A model generated the notes under the pieces. That model did not search any database and had not been told where the DNA came from. It worked only from the letters and a program-made list of their open reading frames with translations. DNA of 36,524 nucleotides from an uncultured Caulobacteraceae bacterium (GTDB taxonomy: Bacteria; Pseudomonadota; Alphaproteobacteria; Caulobacterales; Caulobacteraceae): contig CALMGB010000423.1 in the NCBI GenBank assembly GCA_937863535.1, positions 1 to 36,524 of the forward strand. The letters run 5' to 3'. Shown one piece after another: positions 28,088 to 36,524 of the stretch (positions are counted from its first letter, which is position 1; every line of letters begins with the position of its first letter). The translations under genes and the position numbers were made by a program.

Positions 28088-28186
28088 AACGGAAGGTTTT
28101 GAGGTGTTCGCGCTGAGGACATCCTGGCGCTCATCCTGAACGACTTCCACCCCTACCGTTTTGTAGGCGCGGCCGGGTTCGTAGAT

Positions 28187-28429
28187 ATGATGGTCGACCG
28201 CGGTTATGGGCACGGGTACGACATCTCTAATGCAGCCGACCGCCTTAAGGTCACGATGATGGCCGAGTTGAACGAAATCCTGCTCGATACCAAGACGTTG
28301 AAGCCGACCTGGATGAAGGCCTATTTCACCCGCGACGATCGGGGTAAAACCTTCTACCGCGACCGGAGGGCGATCGATTGTGTACGGCCGGCCGGCTTCG
28401 ATCCAGGATGGAGGCGCTTCTACCGGTAG
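28187..28429 (+). pseudogene. Truncated hypothetical coding remnant at the right flank of the IS
   Basis: Same frame extends upstream as GVRAEDILALILNDFHPYRFVGAAGFVDMMVDRGYGHGYDISNAADRLKV... back to a TGA just inside the IS flank; coding-like composition but no recognised family. Confidence 0.4.
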
Positions 28430-28436
28430 CCGGGTG

Positions 28437-29408
28437 CTAGGTCGCCCCCCGGGCGCGCTGGCTGAACCAGACGCTTGCGCCGCCGGGCGGCCAGCGGTCG
28501 TGCATGAGTGACGCCAGCGCCGCGGAAAGCTTGCACTGGGCGAAATGCGACCCGAACAGAAGTTCACACCGCGGATTGTCCATTAGGTAGGCGTACAGCA
28601 GGTACTGCTCTGTCCAGTAGATCTGGCTGTCGCGCATCATCTCCACAGGGAGAGTCCCGGGCAGGCGAATGTCGTGCGCATGCACCAGCACGTCGCGCCT
28701 TATCTCGGGCAGCAGGCGCAGATAGATGTGGATGCAGTCGGAGTTGTGCTTCACGGTGTGGGTCGAGTCGATGAATAGGAAGTCGCCTGATTCCAACTGC
28801 CCGTTCAGATCGGCGGTCGATAGGTCCTGCGCCCTCGCGGCGATGAGCTCGATTCCCTCAGCGGCCCGCAGCATGTCCGAAGGATAGGGCTCGATGCAGG
28901 TAAGCCGGCCTGTCCCGTTCCTGCGCAACGCCGCCCTTGCGACGAGCGACGACCAGCCCGAACCGATCTCGACGATGCGGGCTGGCCGCCGTGAGCGGAT
29001 CAGGCAGTAGTACACCATAGCATCGGAATAGGAGAATTGGTCGTTGTTCCAACCGAAAGCGCCGTCCCGCCCTTCCCGTGGAGGATCAAACTCTTCGGAG
29101 AAGGGCCGCAGTTCGTCTAGGAAGTTCTGCTGACGCTCGGCATCAAAGCCGTGGTTGAAGAGGTTGTCACCGTGGCCGCGGGGGTCCTCGATCTCCTCTA
29201 TGCTCGGGACCTCGGCGTAAAAGTTCGCCGGCGTGAGGGACACGCCGTACTGCTGCAATCGGGCGCGCAGAGGCGCCGGGGCATAGAGCATGGGTTGGAG
29301 CTTGGACGCCAGTTCCCTGATTTCGGCCTCATCAAATACCGAGCTCGCATCAGCGACGTAGACGCCGGGGCGGAAGCCGCGCAGCAGCTCCATGGTCTTT
29401 TCCAACAT
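28437..29408 (-). CDS. Class I SAM-dependent methyltransferase-like protein
   Basis: Start ATG 29408 (MLEKTMELLRGF); ARIVEIGSGWSSLVARAAL, RLTCIEPYPSDMLRAAEGIELIAARAQDLS, GDFLFIDSTHTVKHNSDCIHIYLRLLPEIRRDVLVHAHDI. The ORF-track extension to 29795 overlaps the GT61 gene and is unlikely. Confidence 0.85.
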   Translation of the reverse strand: MLEKTMELLRGFRPGVYVADASSVFDEAEIRELASKLQPMLYAPAPLRARLQQYGVSLTPANFYAEVPSIEEIEDPRGHGDNLFNHGFDAERQQNFLDELRPFSEEFDPPREGRDGAFGWNNDQFSYSDAMVYYCLIRSRRPARIVEIGSGWSSLVARAALRRNGTGRLTCIEPYPSDMLRAAEGIELIAARAQDLSTADLNGQLESGDFLFIDSTHTVKHNSDCIHIYLRLLPEIRRDVLVHAHDIRLPGTLPVEMMRDSQIYWTEQYLLYAYLMDNPRCELLFGSHFAQCKLSAALASLMHDRWPPGGASVWFSQRARGAT

Positions 29409-29448
29409 GGTCTTGGATCCCTGTGACGACGTAGATCGAGCGGCGAGG

Positions 29449-30606
29449 CTACGAATGGATCGCGGACAGTCGCGCGACGTCGTCCAAGACGCGCTCCGGC
29501 GAAAGGACCCACGGGTTGTTGTGGTAGCGGAGTGCTCTCTGAAACGAGACGCCATAGGTGTAAGCATAGGCTGAGCCGGCCACGGCGTTCGCGAGCCCAT
29601 GCGCGTAGAAGTACCAGACACAGTCGGGAAAGAGGTGCAGCACGCGGGCGTGTGGCTGGCAAAGGAGCATGTTCGCGCCAGCCGAACCATGTACGCACAC
29701 GACGAAGTCGGCATGGTGGGCGATGCTGAGCTGCTCAGCCACGCTGAAGTCGGAGGCCTCAAGCGGCTGAAATCCCTCCGCAGCCAGACGATCAACGAGG
29801 GCGCCCTCGTTAATCAGGAGCCGTTCACCGCTGAGCGCGTCGCGGCGGGTGAACAGGACACGGCGCGAGACGTGTGCAGGCGGCGGCGGCAGCGTCCTCG
29901 CGAGCGCCTCGCGCAGACAGGCGAGAGCTGAAGCCGAACAGGTCTCGAGATCGAAGGACGGGGTCGGCGTCAGGAGCAGCTCCTCAATGATCGATAGCCG
30001 GGTTGGGTCAAAATACGTGATGCGAGCGTCATCGATACCCAGCAGATGCAGCGACTCAGCAACGAACCTTGGCGCATCGAGCGGAACGAGGATGCGCACA
30101 TCCGCCCCCTGTGGACTGCCAAGCACGGCGTGCACCCGCGTCAAACACTCGAAGGCCCAATGGTGGTACATGACGGCTGCGTCCCAGAAGGCCAGCATGT
30201 AGCGTCCGTGAAAGCGGTCGACATCTGCGTCCTCAACTGTCAGGAAAATCTGCCCGCGCGCGTCCTGGTGGAGCAGCGGATCAATCGCGGGATCAGCGCG
30301 CCGCAGCGTGTCGCCGGCCAAGCGGCTGGAGACCAGCGACAGGCGGTCGAGCACGACGAAGCGCGTTCCAACGAGCATCGCATCGTGGGTAACACAGGCG
30401 CGCATGCCGGGATCGTGCACGTTCAAGTTCGTTGCGCAGATGTGAACGACCGTCTCCGGCGCTAGGCCGGCAGGTGTGGAGGCGAAGGCGGCGCCCGGCA
30501 GTCGAAAATCTTGTGCGCCGATCAGCTTGAAGCTCCGGTCGCCACCTGATGCTTCGATCCGCGCCAGGGCCGCGTCGGGAGCCGTTTCCTCCAGCCTAAA
30601 TCTCAT
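29449..30606 (-). CDS. Glycosyltransferase family 61-like protein
   Basis: 385 aa; MYHHWAFECLTRVHAVLG, SRRVLFTRRDALSGERLLINEGALVDRLAAEGFQPLEASDFSVAEQLSIAHHADFVVCVHGSAGANMLLCQPHARVLHLFP, GT61/DUF563 signature. Confidence 0.85.
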   Translation of the reverse strand: MRFRLEETAPDAALARIEASGGDRSFKLIGAQDFRLPGAAFASTPAGLAPETVVHICATNLNVHDPGMRACVTHDAMLVGTRFVVLDRLSLVSSRLAGDTLRRADPAIDPLLHQDARGQIFLTVEDADVDRFHGRYMLAFWDAAVMYHHWAFECLTRVHAVLGSPQGADVRILVPLDAPRFVAESLHLLGIDDARITYFDPTRLSIIEELLLTPTPSFDLETCSASALACLREALARTLPPPPAHVSRRVLFTRRDALSGERLLINEGALVDRLAAEGFQPLEASDFSVAEQLSIAHHADFVVCVHGSAGANMLLCQPHARVLHLFPDCVWYFYAHGLANAVAGSAYAYTYGVSFQRALRYHNNPWVLSPERVLDDVARLSAIHS

Positions 30607-31228
30607 GGGGCGGGAGTCCAGCGGTCAGCAGCGTCAGTACCCGCAGAGCCTCGCCCGGCTCCTGAACCTCAAGCCAGTAGCAGACGATGATGGCGTCCAG
30701 AGCGGCCTTAACGCCGGCGGCGATTTCGCTCGCGCCATCGCCATCGAGGAGGAGCAGCGCCGCGCCCTGCTGTTCCTCACCGACGCCAGCCGCAAGCACC
30801 CCGGCGAGCATTTCAGTGTCGGCGGGATCGATGCTCGCCAGGAAGCGAATAGCGGGCGCCCTGAGGGTTGGCCAGGCCTGCGTTTCGAAAGGCGCCGCCT
30901 CCAGCTCTATCCGGCCAGACGTCACAGGTCGCCTGCGGAACGCCGCCAGGGCCTGGGGGGCGGCGGGAGCGGCGTGCACGTCGCAATGGTGGGCGAGAAC
31001 TGGCCCGTGCATCTCCGGCTGGTAATCCGCAACGACAAGAAGGTCCCACTCCGTGAGTTGCTTGACGTGGAATGACAGCGCTAAGCCGAAGGCGCGCTGT
31101 GCCTGTCCTATGCTGGAAGCGCAGAGGCGGGAGACAAGAGGCGCTGCAAAGGCGTCGAGTTCCAACACACCAAAGTCTCCTTCCCGAGCATGGCGCTGCA
31201 GGAGGCGGCTGAAGTCGCCCACCAGCAT
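30596..31228 (-). CDS. Hypothetical protein in glycosyltransferase/methyltransferase cluster
   Basis: 210 aa; overlaps the GT61 start by 11 bp, same strand; no family recognised. Confidence 0.6.
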   Translation of the reverse strand: MLVGDFSRLLQRHAREGDFGVLELDAFAAPLVSRLCASSIGQAQRAFGLALSFHVKQLTEWDLLVVADYQPEMHGPVLAHHCDVHAAPAAPQALAAFRRRPVTSGRIELEAAPFETQAWPTLRAPAIRFLASIDPADTEMLAGVLAAGVGEEQQGAALLLLDGDGASEIAAGVKAALDAIIVCYWLEVQEPGEALRVLTLLTAGLPPHEI

Positions 31229-31669
31229 CAGACGTCTCCTGAGTAGGCCGGGCGGAGGCCATGCACCTTTGAGACGAAGCCGTGCAGGAACACGCTCATA
31301 CAGCTGCCCTTCCAGCTAGTGTGGCCCGAGAACGAGGACAGACATCCCCACAAACGTCTTGGTTCAAAAGATCGTCCGCCGCCTGCGCCTTCACCAGACC
31401 TCCAGAAGACGGTCACGCTGGTAGACAGCTTCCCCAGACCGCGCTTGTCACAAACCGTCCTGGCAATGCCAGAAGCGTGGGCATTCCACTCCTCGCAGAT
31501 CGACACATCCCACATCCAACCTCGAAGAGCTTCATGATGGTGATCGTCGCCTAGACCGCTTCGTAGGACGAGAAGCGCCGCGCCAGCAGGTTCGCGGAGC
31601 CATTCACGTTCGGCCGCTCGCCGCCTTAACGGCTCCGCCCGGCGCAGGCAATGGCCCATGCTCGCACGA

Positions 31670-31959
31670 GGGTGCTGTCAGTTTAATGGCAACATGTCTC
31701 CACCGTGTCCGGCTGGGCTCACGGCTGGAGTTTTGACGTGCAGCCCATCTCCTACCAGCGTCACCGCTTCCCACCTGAGGTGATCCGCCATGCCGTGTGG
31801 CTGCATTTCCGTTTCACCCTTAGCCTGCGCGACGTTGAGGAGCTGCTCGCTGAGCGTGGGATCGAGGTGAGCTACGAGACGATCCGTTGCTGGACGCTGA
31901 AGTTTGGGCCGCTCATCGCCAGGAACCTGCGTCGGCGACAGCCGCGTCCGACCGGCCGC
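31670..31959 (+). mobile_element. IS6-family-like element remnant (left end plus N-terminal transposase fragment)
   Basis: IS6-like end gggtgctgtcagttt at 31670; ISYQRHRFPPEVIRHAVWLHFRFTLSLRDVEELLAERGIEVSYETIRCWTLKFGPLIARNLRRRQPRPTGR, then homology ends at ~31959. Confidence 0.82.
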
Positions 31960-31960
31960 T

Positions 31961-32464
31961 TGCAGGGCGCACAGCCTGCTTGACCTGAAAGGGAGCCAGC
32001 TGGCGCTGAACGGACCCGACTCCAACACGGGCATGAATCTGCTTCGCGCCGAGATCGCCGCGATCGCCCGCCGCCAAAACTTCTTCAGCGCAGTGATCAC
32101 GACCGGCAGCCATGCGGAGAGCGCGGCCGCGGTCGCCGACGGCCGCGCAGACCTCGCCTCGCTGGACTGTGTCACCTGGGCCCTCCTGCAGCGGCTGCGG
32201 CCTGCCCTCACCGCGGAGCTCACCGTGCTCGCCTGGACGCCGCGGAGCCCCGGATTGCCGCTCGTGACCAGCCGGCTGACCAGCCCCGCCGCCTTTGCTG
32301 CGCTCCAGGCGGCCCTCAGCGAACTGATCGATGACCCGACGCTCGCCAGCACGCGCCGCGAACTCATGCTGGAAGGCTTCGAGCCGCTATCCCCGTCCCA
32401 TTACGCGGGCCTACTCCACTATGAACATTTGGCTGGAGACTTGGGCTACCCGCGACTGGTCTAA
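31961..32464 (+). pseudogene. PhnD-like phosphate/phosphonate-type periplasmic binding protein, C-terminal fragment
   Basis: LLDLKGSQLALNGPDSNTGMNLLRAEIAAIARRQNFFSAVITTGSHAESAAAVADGRADLASLDCVTWALLQRLRPALTAELTVLAWTPRSPGLPLVTS; N-terminal half absent, replaced by the IS6 fragment. Confidence 0.72.
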
Positions 32465-32634
32465 GCGCTGAACAAGACCATGTCGTCGAGCGCGCCATGC
32501 TAGAGCACGATCCGGGGACCACCGTCGTTCATGCCGCAGTCGTCTGGTCGGCTCTCAGGGCGGCCGAGCTACGTGTATGGAGAAAAGCTGAGGGCCGGTT
32601 CTAAAGTCCTCAGTTGCTCCTTGAGCCGGAGTGC

Positions 32635-33918
32635 ATGAAGGAGAACCACGTCGCCGTCCCGCGCGATGAAGGGAGTCGTACACGCGTGTCCAAGTCGCTC
32701 TGGACGTTCCTCATCGTTACAGGTCTTTCGCTGTTTACGGCCTCCAGCGGCTTTGCATTCGACGCTGTCGATCTTTCCGGGCGCTGGAGTGCGACAGCCA
32801 GGGTCAAGGGCGTCGACATCCCGTTCCAACTCGATCTCCACCAGCGCGGCGACGAAATCCGCGCGAGCTTCTTCGACGGGGCGCGGTTGACCAACCCGTC
32901 CACCCCGGCCCGGATCAAGGCGGGCTATCTGCGTCTGACCTTTCCGAGTTACGCCGCCGTGCTCGACCTTGCGGTGAACGCAAGCGCGCTGGACGGGACC
33001 TACGATCGCGACCACGCGAGCATACCGATCCACGCCGTCAGGGAAGCGGCTGTTCCGGCCACACTGAAACGCGCCCCCTCGATCGGCGGCGAGTGGATCA
33101 TCCCGAAAGCTAGCGCAAAGGGCGAGAAAGCGTGGCGGCTGATCATGCGTCAGTCCGGGGCGACCGCCGAGGCCAGCATCTTGCGCGTGGACGGCGACAC
33201 GGGGACGCTGAGCGGCCAGTATGATGACGGCGTGTTCCGGCTGTCGCACTTCGCCGGCGAGCGCCCAGCCCTCCTGCAGGTCCGCGTGCAGCAGGACGGC
33301 TCTCTGAAGCTCTCCCTCGACGATGGCGATGGCCACGCCGACCTGACCGCATATCGCCCCAAGGAGGCGCTGGCCCAGGGCTTCGCGCCAGCCGACCCCA
33401 CCCGTTTCACCGGCGTGAAGGATCGGTCCGTCCCCTTCCAGTTCGCCTTCCCTGACCTGGCGGGACGTCAGGTCGCCAACACCGATCGTCGCTTTCGCGG
33501 CAAGGTCGTGGTGGTGGACGTCATGGGAAGCTGGTGCCCCAACTGCCATGACGAGGCGCCCTTCCTCCAGGCGCTATACGCCAGGCGCCACAAGCAGGGC
33601 CTGGAGGTGGTGGCGCTGGACTTCGAACAGCCGGATCAACTGGCTGATCCCCAGCGGCTGAAGGCCTTCGTCGAGCGTTACGCCATCACCTATCCCGTCC
33701 TGCTGGCCGGCGACAAAGCCGCCGTGCATGAGAAGCTGCCGCAAGCGGTGAACCTCAGCGCCTGGCCGACCACCTTCTTCCTGGGCCGGGACGGCCGGGT
33801 GGACGAAGTTCACGTCGGCTTCACCAGCCCGGCGAGCGGCCCACGCAACATCGAGACGAAGGCGGCCGTGGAGCGTGAAGTAGAGGCCTTGCTCGCCCGG
33901 CCGGCTCCGAAGACCTGA
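32635..33918 (+). CDS. TlpA-like thioredoxin-fold protein with long N-terminal domain (start may be GTG 32686)
   Basis: Signal peptide SKSLWTFLIVTGLSLFTASSGFA; thioredoxin-fold motif VVVVDVMGSWCPNCHDEAPFLQALY; WPTTFFLGRDGRVDEVHVGF. Confidence 0.87.
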   Translation: MKENHVAVPRDEGSRTRVSKSLWTFLIVTGLSLFTASSGFAFDAVDLSGRWSATARVKGVDIPFQLDLHQRGDEIRASFFDGARLTNPSTPARIKAGYLRLTFPSYAAVLDLAVNASALDGTYDRDHASIPIHAVREAAVPATLKRAPSIGGEWIIPKASAKGEKAWRLIMRQSGATAEASILRVDGDTGTLSGQYDDGVFRLSHFAGERPALLQVRVQQDGSLKLSLDDGDGHADLTAYRPKEALAQGFAPADPTRFTGVKDRSVPFQFAFPDLAGRQVANTDRRFRGKVVVVDVMGSWCPNCHDEAPFLQALYARRHKQGLEVVALDFEQPDQLADPQRLKAFVERYAITYPVLLAGDKAAVHEKLPQAVNLSAWPTTFFLGRDGRVDEVHVGFTSPASGPRNIETKAAVEREVEALLARPAPKT

Positions 33919-34102
33919 CAGCCTCACGTAAAGCTGATGACCGATCCCGGTAGCGTGCAGCTAGGAAGGGTCGAGAGCGTCTTGAGCCGGGAGCGGCGCC
34001 GATGAGATCGAGGCCATCGAGCTCGGTTCGCCGTCCCCGCATTGCGGCGTTCTCCTGCTGAGCACTCCACGACCCCTGTCGGATCGCTCGACCGTCGCCA
34101 TC

Positions 34103-35437
34103 GTGGGCGCGGGCTTCAGCGGGCTGCTGACCGCGCTCCACCTGTTGCGAGAGCCCGACGGGCCGCGCGTGCGCCTGGTCGAGCGGCGGCCATCCTTCGG
34201 TCGCGGCGCCGCCTACTCGACCACCAGCCAGGAGCACCTGCTGAACGTGCGCGCCGGCAATATGAGCGCCTTTCCCGAACAGCCCGCCCACTTCACCGAC
34301 TGGCTCGCGAGGCAAGGGCAGGCCGAGGAAGGCGCCACCTTCGTCACCCGCGCCCGATATGGCGGCTATCTTCAAGCCATGCTGCGCGAGGCGGCGGAGG
34401 CGAGCGCGGCGGGCCGGCTGATCCTCGAAGCGGATGACGCGGTCGAGCTGCGCCCGGAGCCCCGCGGCTGGACGGTGGGGCTAGGCATGGGCCGTAGCTT
34501 CCGCGTGGACTCCTTGGTGCTGGCCGTCGGCAACCTGCCCCCGCACCTGCCGCCCGGCGTGGACGCCGAGACGGCCGAGAGCCCGGCCTATTTCGGCGAT
34601 CCCTGGTCAGCGGACTTCGGCGCCCTGCCCGAAGAAGGTTGCTTGGTGGTGATCGGTGCGGGGCTGACCATGGTGGACCTGGCGCTGCGGCTGGCTTCGG
34701 AACGGCCGGCGCTGAGCATGCTCGCCCTGTCCCGGCGCGGCCTGCCGCCCCGGCGCCATCTCGGGCGCGGGCCGGCGCCGGAGCCTTTTGCACCGGAGCC
34801 CGGCGACACGCCGCGGAGCCTGTTGCGCCGACTGCGCGAGGGAGCGGGCTCCAGCGACTGGCGCGCGCTGATCGACGGCCTGCGCCCCCACGTCCAGGCG
34901 GTCTGGCGGAGCTGGAGCCTGGAGGAACGCAATCGCTTCTTGCGCCACCTGCGGCCCTGGTGGGACATCCACCGTCACCGTCTGGCGCCCGCCGTCGCCG
35001 CCAAGCTCGACCACCTGACGGCCTCAGGCGTCCTGACCATCGCGGCCGGGCGGATCGTCTCGGTCCGGGCTGAGGGAGCGTGCCTCCAGGTCGTCTGGAC
35101 GCCGCGCGCCCAACGCGAGCGGCGGGAACTGACGGCCGCGGGGGTCGTGAACTGCACCGGGCCGAACGGCGATCTCACCCGCGTCAGCGATCCGCTTCTA
35201 TCGGGCCTCGTCAAGCGCGGACTGGTCAGAGCGGACGCCTGCCGGCTCGGCCTGGACGTGGGTATGGATGGGCGGCTAATTGGCCGCGACGGAGCCGCCA
35301 ACCTCGATCTTTACGCGGTGGGGCCGGTCACCCGCGGCGCGTTCTGGGAGATCACCTCGGTGCCCGACATCCGCGTCCAGGCGGCTCAGTGCGCCGCCGC
35401 CATCCTCGAGCGCGCCCGCACGCGCCTCGCCAGCTGA
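34103..35437 (+). CDS. FAD/NAD(P)-binding oxidoreductase (FAD-NAD(P)-binding domain, YdhS-like)
   Basis: (STVAI)VGAGFSGLLTALHLLREPDGPRVRLVERRPSFGRGAAYSTTSQEHLLNVRAGNMSAFPEQPAHFTDWLA; VVIGAGLTMVDLALRLA; exact start uncertain. Confidence 0.85.
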   Translation: MGAGFSGLLTALHLLREPDGPRVRLVERRPSFGRGAAYSTTSQEHLLNVRAGNMSAFPEQPAHFTDWLARQGQAEEGATFVTRARYGGYLQAMLREAAEASAAGRLILEADDAVELRPEPRGWTVGLGMGRSFRVDSLVLAVGNLPPHLPPGVDAETAESPAYFGDPWSADFGALPEEGCLVVIGAGLTMVDLALRLASERPALSMLALSRRGLPPRRHLGRGPAPEPFAPEPGDTPRSLLRRLREGAGSSDWRALIDGLRPHVQAVWRSWSLEERNRFLRHLRPWWDIHRHRLAPAVAAKLDHLTASGVLTIAAGRIVSVRAEGACLQVVWTPRAQRERRELTAAGVVNCTGPNGDLTRVSDPLLSGLVKRGLVRADACRLGLDVGMDGRLIGRDGAANLDLYAVGPVTRGAFWEITSVPDIRVQAAQCAAAILERARTRLAS

Positions 35438-35448
35438 AGACCCAGGTC

Positions 35449-36447
35449 ATGCATCTCGCGCGTTTCCCCCGCCGCCGCTACACGCCTGCGCCTACCGCCA
35501 TCGAGAAGCTGGCCCACCTCAGCGCTCACCTCGGCGGCCCGGAGATCTGGATCAAGCGCGACGACCAGACCGGCCTGACCGGCGGCGGCAACAAGACCCG
35601 CAAGCTGGAATTCCTGGTGGCGGAGGCCCTGGCCCAGGGCGCCGACACGCTGATCACCCAGGGCGCGGTCCAGTCCAACCACTGCCGCCTGACCCTGGCC
35701 GCCGCCGTGCGCGAAGGACTTAAGTGCCGCCTGGTGCTGGAGCAGCGGGTGGCCGGCAGCTACCGCCCCGACGCCAGCGGCAATAACTTCCTGTTTGACC
35801 TGCTGGGCGTGGAGGCGGTGACCGTAGTGGACGCCGGCACCGACATGACCGCGGCCATGGACAAGATCGCCGACGATCTCGCCGCAGCGGGGCGACGCGG
35901 CTACGTCATCCCGGGAGGCGGCTCCAACCCGTTGGGGGCGTTGGGGTACGTCGCCTGCGCCGAGGAGATACTGGCCCAGAGCTTCGACATGGGCTTGAGC
36001 CTCGACCACATCGTCTGCGCCAGCGGCAGCGCCGGCACCCATGCCGGGTTGCTCGTCGGCCTGCTCGGCTGCAACGCCCAACTGCCGCTCACCGGGATCA
36101 ACGTGCGTCGGGCGAGGCTCGAGCAGGAGGGCGCCGTCCACGCCCTGGCCGAGCGCACGGCCGCGCTGCTGGGCCTGCCCTCTGTGCCCCGCGAGACGGT
36201 GACCGCGCTCGACCGGTGGGTCGGCCCCGGCTATTCGATCCCGACCGAGGAGATGGTGGAGGCGGTGCGGCTGCTGGCCCGGCTGGAGGGCGTGCTGCTC
36301 GACCCCGTCTACACCGGCAAGGCCATGGCCGGCCTGATCGGGCTGGCGCGGGAGGGTGCGTTCAAGCCCGGCGAGCGGGTGCTGTTCGTGCACACGGGCG
36401 GTTCGCCCGCGCTCTACGCCTATCAGGACGTCCTGCGCTCGGCATGA
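35449..36447 (+). CDS. D-cysteine desulfhydrase / ACC-deaminase-like PLP enzyme
   Basis: 332 aa; IWIKRDDQTGLTGGGNKTRKLEFLVAEALAQGADTLITQGAVQSNHCRLTLAAAV, IPGGGSNPLGALGYVACAEEI, LFVHTGGSPALYAY. Confidence 0.92.
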   Translation: MHLARFPRRRYTPAPTAIEKLAHLSAHLGGPEIWIKRDDQTGLTGGGNKTRKLEFLVAEALAQGADTLITQGAVQSNHCRLTLAAAVREGLKCRLVLEQRVAGSYRPDASGNNFLFDLLGVEAVTVVDAGTDMTAAMDKIADDLAAAGRRGYVIPGGGSNPLGALGYVACAEEILAQSFDMGLSLDHIVCASGSAGTHAGLLVGLLGCNAQLPLTGINVRRARLEQEGAVHALAERTAALLGLPSVPRETVTALDRWVGPGYSIPTEEMVEAVRLLARLEGVLLDPVYTGKAMAGLIGLAREGAFKPGERVLFVHTGGSPALYAYQDVLRSA

Positions 36448-36524
36448 GCAGGGCGGAGCGCGTAATTGGAGTGCTCGGCGGCATGGGCCCGGCGGCGACG
36501 CTGGACTTCCTCGCCAAGCTGCAG
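36444..36524 (+). CDS. Aspartate/glutamate racemase family protein (N-terminus only, cut by window edge)
   Basis: ATGA overlap with the preceding gene; MSRAERVIGVLGGMGPAATLDFLAKLQ matches the racemase N-terminal motif GGMGP. Confidence 0.8.
   Translation, partial: MSRAERVIGVLGGMGPAATLDFLAKLQ

Noticed and set aside
31228-31659. 143-aa minus-strand ORF between the 210-aa gene and the IS6 remnant
   Set aside because: Low-complexity translation, overlapping ORFs on both strands, no recognised motif; likely intergenic debris.
1-36524. CRISPR array, tRNA or rRNA
   Set aside because: No regularly spaced repeats and no recognisable tRNA/rRNA sequences noticed.

Overview
GC-rich alphaproteobacterial-type chromosome segment (Caulobacterales/Sphingomonadales-like by feel; taxonomy not proven). 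Left to right: 3' end of a CitE-like lyase; a minus-strand stressosome/partner-switching module (RsbR-RsbS-RsbT, a GHKL+SpoIIE phosphatase and a hybrid histidine kinase with an RsbT-like N-terminus); a cyanase followed by an N-truncated, frameshifted DHA2-type MFS remnant; GntR and TetR regulators; and a large accessory catabolic region (~8.6-25.3 kb). That region holds a Dabb protein, a MatB-like acyl-CoA synthetase, an extradiol dioxygenase, an FAH-family hydrolase, an NmrA-like protein, an MhpA-like hydroxylase, a damaged flavin reductase, a cupin, MFS and TonB-dependent transport, an HsaA-like monooxygenase, a SnoaL-like protein and a CocE-like hydrolase. Next come a complete 1,814-bp IS1595-like element with perfect 25-bp terminal inverted repeats and a membrane-protein passenger gene split by an in-frame TGA; a methyltransferase/GT61/unknown trio; an IS6-like transposase fragment abutting a PhnD-like fragment; and a TlpA-like protein, an FAD/NAD(P)-binding protein, a D-cysteine desulfhydrase-like enzyme and the start of an Asp/Glu racemase. 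No tRNA, rRNA or CRISPR was recognised. The items most worth follow-up are the three consecutive RsbT-type ATPase domains wired to a hybrid kinase, the passenger-carrying IS, and the incomplete-looking aromatic catabolic cluster. All assignments come from reading the sequence; no database search was run.
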